This document shows positions 24,915 through 31,301 of a stretch of 34,626 nucleotides of DNA, one piece after another. Source of the DNA: a virus; the IMG/VR virus record IMGVR_UViG_3300010885_091175, positions 1 through 34,626 of that record, one strand, 5' to 3'. Numbering within the stretch: position 1 is the stretch's first letter; each line of letters begins with the position of its first letter. The notes beneath the pieces were generated by a model. That model searched no databases, had not been told where the DNA came from, and saw only the letters and a list, made by a program, of their open reading frames with translations. The position numbers and the translations under genes were made by a program.

Positions 24915-25094
24915 CTACCATCCGTCGCGTGCCTTCCTCGTCTTCGATGGGCCGTTGGTTTCTCTCCGGCGCACATCGTTGGCTTCGGCATCGATGCTGC
25001 CATCGGCGAACAGCACAAGCCGTTCGGCCGTCTTCGCCTTCTGGATCGCGCCCCGCGACAGCCCGACAGACTGGCTGTCGCTCATGCCTCGCAT
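24915..25094 (-). pseudogene. Truncated duplicate of small-terminase N-terminus
   Basis: A 59-codon frame on the minus strand reads MRGMSDSQSVGLSRGAIQKA, then KTAERLVLFADGSIDAE, and stops after KTRKARDGW. It repeats the first part of the small terminase at 23657. A 76-bp stretch (24993-25068) is identical to 23547-23622, and similarity extends on both sides, with a 9-12 bp deletion inside the helix-turn-helix. The part needed to bind TerL is missing, so it is either a remnant or a stand-alone DNA-binding fragment. Confidence 0.75.
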
Positions 25095-25108
25095 CCAGAA
25101 CTATCCTC

Positions 25109-25137
25109 TTCGCAGATGTTCGCAGTCCAGCTATGAT
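25109..25137 (+). promoter_or_regulatory. Possible promoter of the secreted-protein gene
   Basis: TTCGCA (25109-25114) and TATGAT (25132-25137) lie 17 bases apart, upstream of the low-GC gene at 25175, and TTCGCAG is directly repeated within the spacer. The -10 fits well, the -35 only partly. The location 37 bp before the ATG supports a dedicated promoter for this moron-like gene. Confidence 0.4.
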
Positions 25138-25174
25138 GGTTCTCGTAACCTTTTACCCTTGAGGGTCGTGCACG

Positions 25175-26122
25175 ATGCTTGATTCATTGCGTATTGCTGT
25201 ACTTTTGATAGCCTTCGCGCAACCTGCCTTTTCGCAGGATTGCAATGAAGCTCTCAGGCAATCAGTTTTTGCTTCATCTTCAGAATATCATTCTGATTGG
25301 AGATTGTACCAGTCGCTTACCACGGAGGAGTATCAGCAGAAATCTACATCTGCCGGAGCCGACGCTGTGATCTCTGGCATTCCAATGGGTGGCTCATATG
25401 ATTCACACCGCGAGAACATGTCTCGGTATGAATCGATATACGAGGAATCGCTCAGCCAAAGTCAGTTGCAGAACATCTACTGGACAGGTTTGGATGACAA
25501 CACAAGGATTGCATACGAGGCTTGCTTGGAGGCGAACTCATTCGGGTTGCTGATGGCCCCTCGAGAGGCAACATCGTCTTCGGTTGAAGTAGTTCTAAAA
25601 TACCGCAATCCTGATCCACAGGCCCAGCGCCTTCCTCTGACATGGAGCGGCGATACGGATAGCCTGAGTTTGCCCAGCGAAATTGGAACTGGAGAGGTTG
25701 TAACGTTTGTGGTCCCGAGGCCTCAAGGGGGTGCTGAAAGGCTGCTATCCGTTTTTGGTGGTGGTGTGTCTCAGGGGCTGACCTTCACATCTCTGCCGCG
25801 GGTCATTACATTACCTGACTTCAACCGGTTTAGGGTCAGTTTGAAGAATGGCGCTGAAAGGCTCAGCTCCGACGCAGAGATCAGCGAAATTACATACCGG
25901 CATGTAGGGAGTACTGTCACTTCGCCAGACACCCACGAATTTCAGTTTGTTGTTAAGGCTGGTGGTAATAGCGAAAGGTACAACTTCACAGTAGATCAAT
26001 CTAGATCGTGGCAAGATCAACTCCGGATATACGATATTGGAACCGGGTATCTTGAAATCACTTTCACATCCTACAACGATGGTGTCGGGGACATGGTTTG
26101 GCGTATTCACCCGAAATCGTAA
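25175..26122 (+). CDS. Low-GC secreted protein, moron-like, unknown function
   Basis: A 315-residue protein with a clear signal peptide (MLDSLRIAVLLIAFAQPAFS, cleavage likely before Gln21), so it should be exported to the periplasm or outside. Residues 22-130 are helical and polar with two likely disulfide cysteines (Cys23 and one in YEACLEANS). Residues from about 135 onward are beta-rich, with repeated sandwich-like stretches (VEVVLKYRNPDP, FRVSLKNGAERL, FQFVVKAGGNSERYNF). GC content is much lower than in the neighbours, codon use differs, and it stands alone on the plus strand, all signs of recent acquisition. No family recognised. A lysogen-expressed surface or defence-related role is only a guess. 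Confidence 0.75.
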   Translation: MLDSLRIAVLLIAFAQPAFSQDCNEALRQSVFASSSEYHSDWRLYQSLTTEEYQQKSTSAGADAVISGIPMGGSYDSHRENMSRYESIYEESLSQSQLQNIYWTGLDDNTRIAYEACLEANSFGLLMAPREATSSSVEVVLKYRNPDPQAQRLPLTWSGDTDSLSLPSEIGTGEVVTFVVPRPQGGAERLLSVFGGGVSQGLTFTSLPRVITLPDFNRFRVSLKNGAERLSSDAEISEITYRHVGSTVTSPDTHEFQFVVKAGGNSERYNFTVDQSRSWQDQLRIYDIGTGYLEITFTSYNDGVGDMVWRIHPKS

Positions 26123-26128
26123 TAAGAA

Positions 26129-26344
26129 TCACGACCACTTCAGCCGCTCGAACAGCCGCCGCAGGACGTAGGATCGCGCGATGCTGACCACGGTGAACAC
26201 CGCGCCCATCTTCAGGTTCTGAGCCAGCGTCGTGTGCAGCCCGAAGACCGGGAAGATCAGGATCTGCGTTGCCACCGCGACGCCGTAGCCGACGATTACA
26301 TTGGCGATCGACTCGACCAGCGACATGGCGCGCGATTGCTTCAT
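26129..26344 (-). CDS. DUF7220-like small membrane protein
   Basis: A 71-residue protein with two membrane helices (about residues 12-31 and 45-60) and a basic C-terminus (SYVLRRLFERLKWS). The pattern SLVESIANVIVGYGVAVATQ followed by QILIFPVFGL is one I associate with DUF7220 proteins of phages and alphaproteobacteria; function unknown. ATG 26344 follows GAGGTGA and overlaps (ATGA) the stop of the second frame that runs across the methyltransferase gene, while it lies 9 bp after the stop of the methyltransferase itself. Confidence 0.82.
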   Translation of the reverse strand: MKQSRAMSLVESIANVIVGYGVAVATQILIFPVFGLHTTLAQNLKMGAVFTVVSIARSYVLRRLFERLKWS

Positions 26345-27531
26345 GCCGTCACCTCATCCATGGGCCAGCAATTCAGCTGCCAGAGTTCGCAGCGCATGCG
26401 CTGCAACCAGGGGCACCACGCCGTTGCCACAGAGGCGAAGCCGGTCCACCCGGTGGGCCAACCCATCAGCGCCTCGACGAACAGCGGGTTCAAGGTCCGG
26501 CGCGCATCGGAGGTATCGCTCCCAGCCATCGGCGTCACCAGGACCTGGCGGCCAAGCAGGCCGTTCACCGGCGTGTTCGCCAATGTCGTCGCCCCGTCCT
26601 TGTGATCCCGCGCCGTCGGGGTCATCCACATGCCCGCCGCATGGGTCAGGTCGGCTGTCCGCCGATTGCCTGCACTCGGCTTGCAGCCATCGTTCGCCAT
26701 CGGCGTCGGCCAGTCCCGCGCCATCCGGTCCAGACCCTTCTCGTCGCGCCTGTCGCCACCCCGGCTGCGGAAACTGTCGATCTGCGGCGTCGGCCATAGG
26801 GCTGCCGTCGTCGCCAGGTTCATCCCGTGCTGGCCCGCTTCCTGCGACGGCGTCGGCTTGGTCTGCCGGTTCTCGTTGGCGCTGGCCCGAGGCGTCGGCC
26901 ACAGCCGCAGCAGTTCCGTCCGGTTCCCGCCACTCGACCGGGTTCCAGAGCAGGCGCGCGGGGTCGGCCAGCTCGTCCTCTTCGCGGATGGCGAGGATGA
27001 AGAGACGTTCGCGCTTGTGGGGCGCGCCGACTTCCGCCGCCGTGAAGAGGCCTGCCGCAAGGCGGTAGCCCATGCCGACCAGTCCTGCGGCGACTTCGGG
27101 GAAACCGAGGCGGAGATGATGGGCGACATTCTCGAGGAAGACGAAGGGCGGCTCGATCTCACCGATGATGCGGGCGACATGCGGCCAGAGATGGCGTGGG
27201 TCGTCCGCACCCCGGCGCTTGCCTGCCACGGAGAACGGCTGGCACGGATAGCCCGCAGTGACGATGTCCACCGCGCCGCGCCAAGGGCGGCCATCGAAGG
27301 TTCCAACGTCGTCCCAGACAACAGCTTGATCCAAGGACGCGTCTTCCATCCGCGCCACGAGAGTGGCTGCGGCGAAGGTTTCCCGTTCGACATGGCCCAC
27401 AGCACGATATCCGGGAATGGCGATGCTGAGTCCGAGGTCGAGCCCGCCTGCGCCGGAGCAAAGCGAGAGGCCGAAGAGGCATGCGTCTGCGGCCCCGGAA
27501 GCGCGTCGGGAGGGATGTAGAGCCAGGTCAT
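26341..27531 (-). CDS. Long overlapping frame across the methyltransferase (WPTP protein)
   Basis: A 396-codon frame, +1 relative to the C5-methyltransferase, begins MTWLYIPPDALPG four bases after that gene's ATG and ends with an ATGA overlap onto DUF7220. The N-terminal half is Ser/Arg-rich. The C-terminal half has repeated LWPTP or DWPTP units followed by LNPLFVEALMGWPTGWTG, a motif I recall from stand-alone phage proteins of unknown function. The overlap with the next start codon favours translation, at least of the C-terminal half. It could also be a compositional mirror of the other frame, because TGGCCGACGCC reads Leu-Ala-Asp-Ala there. I regard it as plausible dual coding. Confidence 0.4.
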   Translation of the reverse strand: MTWLYIPPDALPGPQTHASSASRFAPAQAGSTSDSASPFPDIVLWAMSNGKPSPQPLSWRGWKTRPWIKLLSGTTLEPSMAALGAARWTSSLRAIRASRSPWQASAGVRTTHAISGRMSPASSVRSSRPSSSSRMSPIISASVSPKSPQDWSAWATALRQASSRRRKSARPTSANVSSSSPSAKRTSWPTPRACSGTRSSGGNRTELLRLWPTPRASANENRQTKPTPSQEAGQHGMNLATTAALWPTPQIDSFRSRGGDRRDEKGLDRMARDWPTPMANDGCKPSAGNRRTADLTHAAGMWMTPTARDHKDGATTLANTPVNGLLGRQVLVTPMAGSDTSDARRTLNPLFVEALMGWPTGWTGFASVATAWCPWLQRMRCELWQLNCWPMDEVTA

Positions 27532-27535
27532 GCAT
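26354..27535 (-). CDS. C5-cytosine DNA methyltransferase
   Basis: This 393-residue protein is a Dcm-type enzyme that methylates cytosine at carbon 5 using S-adenosylmethionine. Motif I is LSLCSGAGGLDLGL (23-36), the catalytic motif IV is GYPCQPFS with Cys98, motif VI is LENVAHH (Glu135), motif VIII is KRERLF (174-179), and motif X is CGNGVVPLVAA near the C-terminus. The region between VIII and X (about 190-355) is acidic, low-complexity and rich in ADA/ADAD units instead of a normal recognition domain, and shares its DNA with another long frame. The start ATG 27535 is 4 bp after the ParB-methylase stop. Likely role: protecting phage DNA from host restriction. Confidence 0.9.
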   Translation of the reverse strand: MHDLALHPSRRASGAADACLFGLSLCSGAGGLDLGLSIAIPGYRAVGHVERETFAAATLVARMEDASLDQAVVWDDVGTFDGRPWRGAVDIVTAGYPCQPFSVAGKRRGADDPRHLWPHVARIIGEIEPPFVFLENVAHHLRLGFPEVAAGLVGMGYRLAAGLFTAAEVGAPHKRERLFILAIREEDELADPARLLWNPVEWREPDGTAAAVADASGQRQREPADQADAVAGSGPARDEPGDDGSPMADAADRQFPQPGWRQARREGSGPDGAGLADADGERWLQAECRQSADSRPDPCGGHVDDPDGAGSQGRGDDIGEHAGERPAWPPGPGDADGWERYLRCAPDLEPAVRRGADGLAHRVDRLRLCGNGVVPLVAAHALRTLAAELLAHG

Positions 27536-27539
27536 GGCC

Positions 27540-28919
27540 TCACGCAGCGGATTTGGGTTGGCGGGTCGGTTCGGGATCGGCATTTGCGTCCGGCATGTCG
27601 GCCGGGGCATCTGCCGTGGCTTCGGCGTTGTCGCCCAATCTCTCGGCCCTCACTTGCGCGAAGGTCCGGCCATCACCGCCGAGGATCGCGGCGCGGCCAG
27701 TGTCGGCCTGCCAGCGTTCGACGGCGACGTCGATGTAGGCCGGGCTGATTTCCATCGCGAAGACGCGACGGCCATTGGCCTCGCCTGCCATGATCTGCGA
27801 GCCGGAGCCAGAAAACGGCTCATAACAGAGGCCACCCCGCGCCACATGCTGGCGCATCGGGATCCCGAAGGCGTCGAGCGGCTTCGGTGTCGGGTGGTCG
27901 GGGCGCTCGTCCTTGGCAAAGCTGGGCAGCGCCCATGTCGATGGCAGGGTTTCCTCGGCCACCTTCGGCGGGCGGTTCGGACGACGCCAGCCCATGAAAC
28001 AGGGCTCGTGCTTCCAAAGGTAGTGCGAGCGGGTCAGAACCCCGCGGTCCTTCACCCAGATGATCTGCTGGTGGACGAATGCTCCGGCCTTTTCCCAGCA
28101 CGCTTCCAGCATCGCCTGGCGGCGCGAGGCGTGCCAGCAATACCAGGCGGCATTGTCTGCGATGGCTTCCGCCACGGCGGCCGCGATGAAGTCATCGTAA
28201 AGCTCGGCCCCCTGCGAACTGTCGTCCCAGGTGGTGCCGTAGGACGCCGACCAGTCCTTGTTGCGGGTCGGATGGTTTGAGCCGTCGTAGTCCACGAGAT
28301 ACGGCGGGTCGGTCGCGAACAGGATCGCCCGCTCGCCGTTCATCAAACGGCGCACGTCAGCAGCGCTGGTGCTGTCGCCGCACAGCAGCCGGTGGTCGCC
28401 GAGGATCCACAGATCGCCGGTGCGCGACGCCGGGTTGCGCGGCGGTTCGAGGATGGTCACCGGCGGCACGGAGCCACCGGTGCCACCTTCTTGCCCGTCC
28501 CCCTCCGGCACGAAGGCCAGCAGCTTGTCCAACTCGCCATCGGAAAACCCGACCAGCGACAGGTCAAAATCCTCGGCCAAGAGGTCGTTCAGTTCCGCCG
28601 AGAGCAGCGCCTCGTCCCACTCAGCCCAATTGGCGGATTGGTTGGCAAGCAACCGGAACGCCCGGATCTGGGTTTCCGACAACTCGTCCGCCAGGACCAC
28701 CGGCACAGTTGCAAGGCCCAGCAGCCGTGCCGCCTTGAGCCGGAGATGCCCATCGACAACCAGCCCGTCGCTGCGGGCGACAATCGGAATGCGGAAGCCG
28801 AATTCCACAATGGCCTGCGCCATCCGGTCGACCACGTCATTGTTTTTGCGCGGATTTCGGTCGTATTCAATCAGCCGGCCGATCGGCCAGTCTTCAAGCT
28901 GCAGCGCGGTATTGAGCAT
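27540..28919 (-). CDS. ParB-like nuclease domain/DNA N6-N4 methyltransferase fusion
   Basis: This 459-residue fusion has an N-terminal ParB/Srx-like domain (about 8-95, with RNPRKNNDVVDRMAQAI and the VDGHLRLKAA core motif) and a C-terminal amino-methyltransferase. The catalytic DPPY (204-207) comes before the SAM-binding FSGSGS (about 388-393), the beta-class motif order. The HPTPKPL motif is also present. Such fusions are common in prophages and methylate adenine N6 or cytosine N4 to modify phage DNA; the ParB domain may help target DNA. The C-terminal tail is acidic and Pro-rich. It overlaps the HNH gene by 26 bp and leads into the C5-methyltransferase. Confidence 0.93.
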   Translation of the reverse strand: MLNTALQLEDWPIGRLIEYDRNPRKNNDVVDRMAQAIVEFGFRIPIVARSDGLVVDGHLRLKAARLLGLATVPVVLADELSETQIRAFRLLANQSANWAEWDEALLSAELNDLLAEDFDLSLVGFSDGELDKLLAFVPEGDGQEGGTGGSVPPVTILEPPRNPASRTGDLWILGDHRLLCGDSTSAADVRRLMNGERAILFATDPPYLVDYDGSNHPTRNKDWSASYGTTWDDSSQGAELYDDFIAAAVAEAIADNAAWYCWHASRRQAMLEACWEKAGAFVHQQIIWVKDRGVLTRSHYLWKHEPCFMGWRRPNRPPKVAEETLPSTWALPSFAKDERPDHPTPKPLDAFGIPMRQHVARGGLCYEPFSGSGSQIMAGEANGRRVFAMEISPAYIDVAVERWQADTGRAAILGGDGRTFAQVRAERLGDNAEATADAPADMPDANADPEPTRQPKSAA

Positions 28920-29670
28920 CTGATTTCAGGGCCTTGAGCTTGTGCAGGGTTACAGTCCGCATGGCGTGGATGCTGCAGAACAGGACCAGCTTGGTGATCG
29001 GGATCGGCGGTGCCGTCGCCTCGACATCGTGAAAAACCGCCTCAACCCGCTTGTGGCAGGCGCGGCAGAGCGGGATGAGGTTGGTCTGCGAATTGTCCCG
29101 CGTGAGGCGGAAGGGAATGATGTGGTGCACCTGCAGGTGCCTTCGCCCGCCGCAGCAGGCGCAGAACGGTGTCAATCGCAGCGATTCACGTCGAACGGTG
29201 GCCCAGCCTGATCCGCGGCCGCGAATGCGGGGCGTTCGGCAGAGGTGACGCTCGTAGCAGGGTCGCGAGCAGAAGCGACCGCTTGAATTGCACTTGCCGG
29301 ACAGGAGCGACCGCGCGATGCGAAACGCTGTGCCGCAAGTCGCGCATGTCCGCTCAGTCGATTTCGCGGCAGCACGGCATGTCTGGCTGCAGAACTTCTG
29401 ACGGCTGCTTGGCGGTGCCGCAAATTCGATCCGGCAATGTTGGCACGTTTCCCAATTTCGCCGCGCCGATTTCCGGTCGCGCTCCAGTTCCAGCGTCGAA
29501 CGGGTCGCGCAGCGTTTACATCTAGGCGAGGGGTTGTCGGCCCTGACTTCATCGACCTTGCCGCAATCCGGGCAACTGCGAAGGCGCGTCCCCCGGTTTC
29601 TCCCCACTGAGAGCCGGTCCGATGCCGCGACCATCGCTGGCGCGTTGATCGCATCGGGCGCGAGGGTCAT
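28894..29670 (-). CDS. HNH endonuclease with multiple zinc knuckles
   Basis: This 258-residue protein ends with an HNH nuclease domain: CACC (170-173), LQVHHIIPF (His182/His183), NLIPLC (Asn197) and CRACHKR (202-208). Before it are at least three CxxC/CxxxC zinc modules (33-54, 76-98 and 109-138, including QKFCSQTCR and RFCSRPCYERH), so its DNA binding is probably zinc-rich. ATG 29670 follows AGGAA. It overlaps the ParB-methylase gene by 26 bp and is first in a nuclease-methylase-methylase unit. It could be a packaging-associated HNH, a homing-type nuclease, or part of a restriction-like pair; the head genes lie far away, which makes a packaging role less direct. Confidence 0.88.
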   Translation of the reverse strand: MTLAPDAINAPAMVAASDRLSVGRNRGTRLRSCPDCGKVDEVRADNPSPRCKRCATRSTLELERDRKSARRNWETCQHCRIEFAAPPSSRQKFCSQTCRAAAKSTERTCATCGTAFRIARSLLSGKCNSSGRFCSRPCYERHLCRTPRIRGRGSGWATVRRESLRLTPFCACCGGRRHLQVHHIIPFRLTRDNSQTNLIPLCRACHKRVEAVFHDVEATAPPIPITKLVLFCSIHAMRTVTLHKLKALKSDAQYRAAA

Positions 29671-30087
29671 GCGGGTTCCTGTCGGCTATTTGGCAGCGTG
29701 TGCCGGGTGGATACCCCTGGCTTCCGGACTCCGGGGTCCAGACTGGACTCCACGTGGGGTCCAGCGGCCACCACGGGTGTCCAGCATCAAGGGTTTGATT
29801 TTGCGGTGTTTCAGGCGGGTTCAGGCAGCGCTGGCTTCGGGGTGGCTTCCCAAAAATTTGGCCCTGTCGCTAGCGATGTGCCGCGCTTCGCCCGCCAGCA
29901 TACGAATATGGCCAGGAAGGAACCAGAAATCAACGGGTTAGCGGGATGGACCCCGGTTGGACCCGTGTCTGGACCCCGGAAGCCAGCTGCGCGACGACTG
30001 CCTGCGCGCTCCTCTCCCGAGTATGCCTTCTTTCTATCGCCATTCGCGGATCGTGTAAGGCCCTGCGATGTACACCCGAAAATCGTC
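29671..30087. other. Non-coding region with clustered palindromes
   Basis: This 417-bp stretch has no convincing gene on either strand. It carries overlapping palindromes: GGACTCCGGGGTCC (29726-29739), GTCCAG-A-CTGGAC (29736-29748) and TGGACTCC-ACGT-GGGGTCCA (29744-29763), the last with one mismatch. About 200 bp further on are two direct TGGACCCCGG repeats (29947-29956 and 29970-29979) with a TGGACCCG between them. Such clusters suit a replication origin or the operator of the HNH-methylase unit, but the use is unknown. Nothing else stands out. Confidence 0.5.
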
Positions 30088-30100
30088 TCAAAGGACGATT
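30081..30100 (-). terminator. Terminator after DUF6362
   Basis: On the minus strand AATCGTC (30100-30094, read as AATCGTC) and GACGATT (30087-30081) form a 7-bp stem with a six-base loop overlapping the stop of the DUF6362 gene, followed by TTTC. This looks like a short intrinsic terminator closing the replication gene group. Confidence 0.55.
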
Positions 30101-30534
30101 GTTCTTGACAGCCGGTTGGCGTTCTCGACGACGAACTGCTGCGACCGTCGAGCCGACGGCACGCGACCGTTCAGCCGCCAGGTGATCACCGCCAGACCGT
30201 ACTGCCAGCGCTTGGTCGCAGCAGTGCGCGACAGGCCGAACTGCCAGCAGATCGGCTTCCACGCCATCCCGTCGGCGCGGGCCCAGACCAGCCGCGCGTC
30301 GTCCGCTTCCAGCCAGCGCAGCCAGAGCAACGCCTCCTCAGCTTCCGTGATCTGACGTGGGCCGGGCCTTGGCCGCCGCATGCGGGGTTCCTGCCCGACC
30401 TTGTCGGCGAAGCTGTGGAAATACTCGGGCCACGCGTTGAAGAAACCCTTTGGCATGACGCCCGGCAACTGGCGCATCACGCCTGCGGCCAGTTCCAGAC
30501 GGTCCTGCACCTGCGTTGTTGTCCATTCATCCAT
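30088..30534 (-). CDS. DUF6362 protein
   Basis: A 148-residue protein of the DUF6362 type. The start MDEWTTTQVQDRLELAAGVM, then KGFFNAWPEYFHSFADKVG, an Arg/Pro-rich stretch (RRPRPGPRQI), and a helix-turn-helix-like part (WKPICWQFGLSRTAATKRWQ) are typical. The family occurs in phage replication regions and looks like a small DNA-binding protein; no activity is known to me. ATG 30534 is preceded by GGAGGTG at good spacing and lies 8 bp inside the end of the previous gene. Confidence 0.85.
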   Translation of the reverse strand: MDEWTTTQVQDRLELAAGVMRQLPGVMPKGFFNAWPEYFHSFADKVGQEPRMRRPRPGPRQITEAEEALLWLRWLEADDARLVWARADGMAWKPICWQFGLSRTAATKRWQYGLAVITWRLNGRVPSARRSQQFVVENANRLSRTIVL

Positions 30535-30730
30535 GACGCACCTCCGGTTCGCGTTTGCCGTAAAGCTTTTCGCCCAGTTGCCGGACCAGTTCACGCTCGG
30601 GCCAGGTCAGACGGTCGTCGTCGATGGCGACGGCCAGCAGCCCCTGATCCCGCCAGCCGTCGCGCTTGACCTCGTCGGGGGCACGACGAACACCGCCGTA
30701 GCCCTTGGGCGTGAACCGCATGCCGGTCAT
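30527..30730 (-). CDS. Small conserved-type hypothetical protein
   Basis: A 67-residue basic protein (MTGMRFTPKGYGGVRRAPDE, then DRLTWPERELVRQLGEKLYG). ATG 30730 overlaps the RuvC-like stop by four bases and follows GGAGG with six bases between, so the start is well supported. No family recognised. It is coupled between the resolvase and DUF6362 genes. Confidence 0.7.
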   Translation of the reverse strand: MTGMRFTPKGYGGVRRAPDEVKRDGWRDQGLLAVAIDDDRLTWPERELVRQLGEKLYGKREPEVRHG

Positions 30731-31245
30731 TGGACACCTCCGCGGGTCTCCAGCGCCCAGAGCAGGATGGCGATGGCGTCGGCCTCGTTGTCATCGGTGG
30801 GGCTGAAGCCGCGCGCCCGGGCGGCCGCTATCATCGCGGACTTGTCGGCATTGCCTCTGCCAGTGGCGTGGCGCTTGATGGTGCCGACCAGCACACCCTG
30901 ATAGGCGATCCCGGCCGTTTCCGCCCATGCCGTCAGCGTGGCGAGCAGACCGCCATAGACATGCGCCGCGTCCGTGCCGACATGGCGGCGGACCTCCTCG
31001 AAGTGGATAACGGTGATCGGCCCCGCATCCCGCCCAAGCTGGTCGAGCCAGTTCCGGAACCGCAGGTAGCGCATGCCGCCGCCGTCATAGCGGCTTGGCC
31101 GGAACGAGACCGTGCCGCTGGTTATCAGACCGTCCGCCGTCTGCAGCGCCCAGCCGGTGGTGGTGCCGAGATCGAGGGCAAGGACGATCGGCACGGCCGG
31201 AGGCGGCGCGATAATGGTGGTGGGGATCAGGGACATGTGGGCCAT
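30727..31245 (-). CDS. RuvC-like Holliday-junction resolvase
   Basis: This 172-residue protein has the RNase-H-like fold signature of RuvC: LALDLGTTTGW (Asp25), HFEEV (Glu83) and DDNEADAIAI (Asp152, Asp156). These acidic residues bind the metals that cut branched DNA. Phage forms clear recombination or replication branches before packaging. I chose ATG 31245, which follows AAAGGAG by six bases. An upstream ATG at 31305 overlaps the primase stop (ATGA) and would add 20 residues, so a longer form is possible. Confidence 0.88.
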   Translation of the reverse strand: MAHMSLIPTTIIAPPPAVPIVLALDLGTTTGWALQTADGLITSGTVSFRPSRYDGGGMRYLRFRNWLDQLGRDAGPITVIHFEEVRRHVGTDAAHVYGGLLATLTAWAETAGIAYQGVLVGTIKRHATGRGNADKSAMIAAARARGFSPTDDNEADAIAILLWALETRGGVQ

Positions 31246-31301
31246 CTGGGGCTCCTTTCCATTTTGCTGCGCGATGATTTGGTAGGCAGGGCTTGCGGGG
31301 C

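Noticed and set aside
29698-30108. 136-codon plus-strand frame in the non-coding stretch
   Set aside because: Low-complexity composition, no good Shine-Dalgarno and an overlap with palindromes and the DUF6362 end make it unlikely to be a gene.
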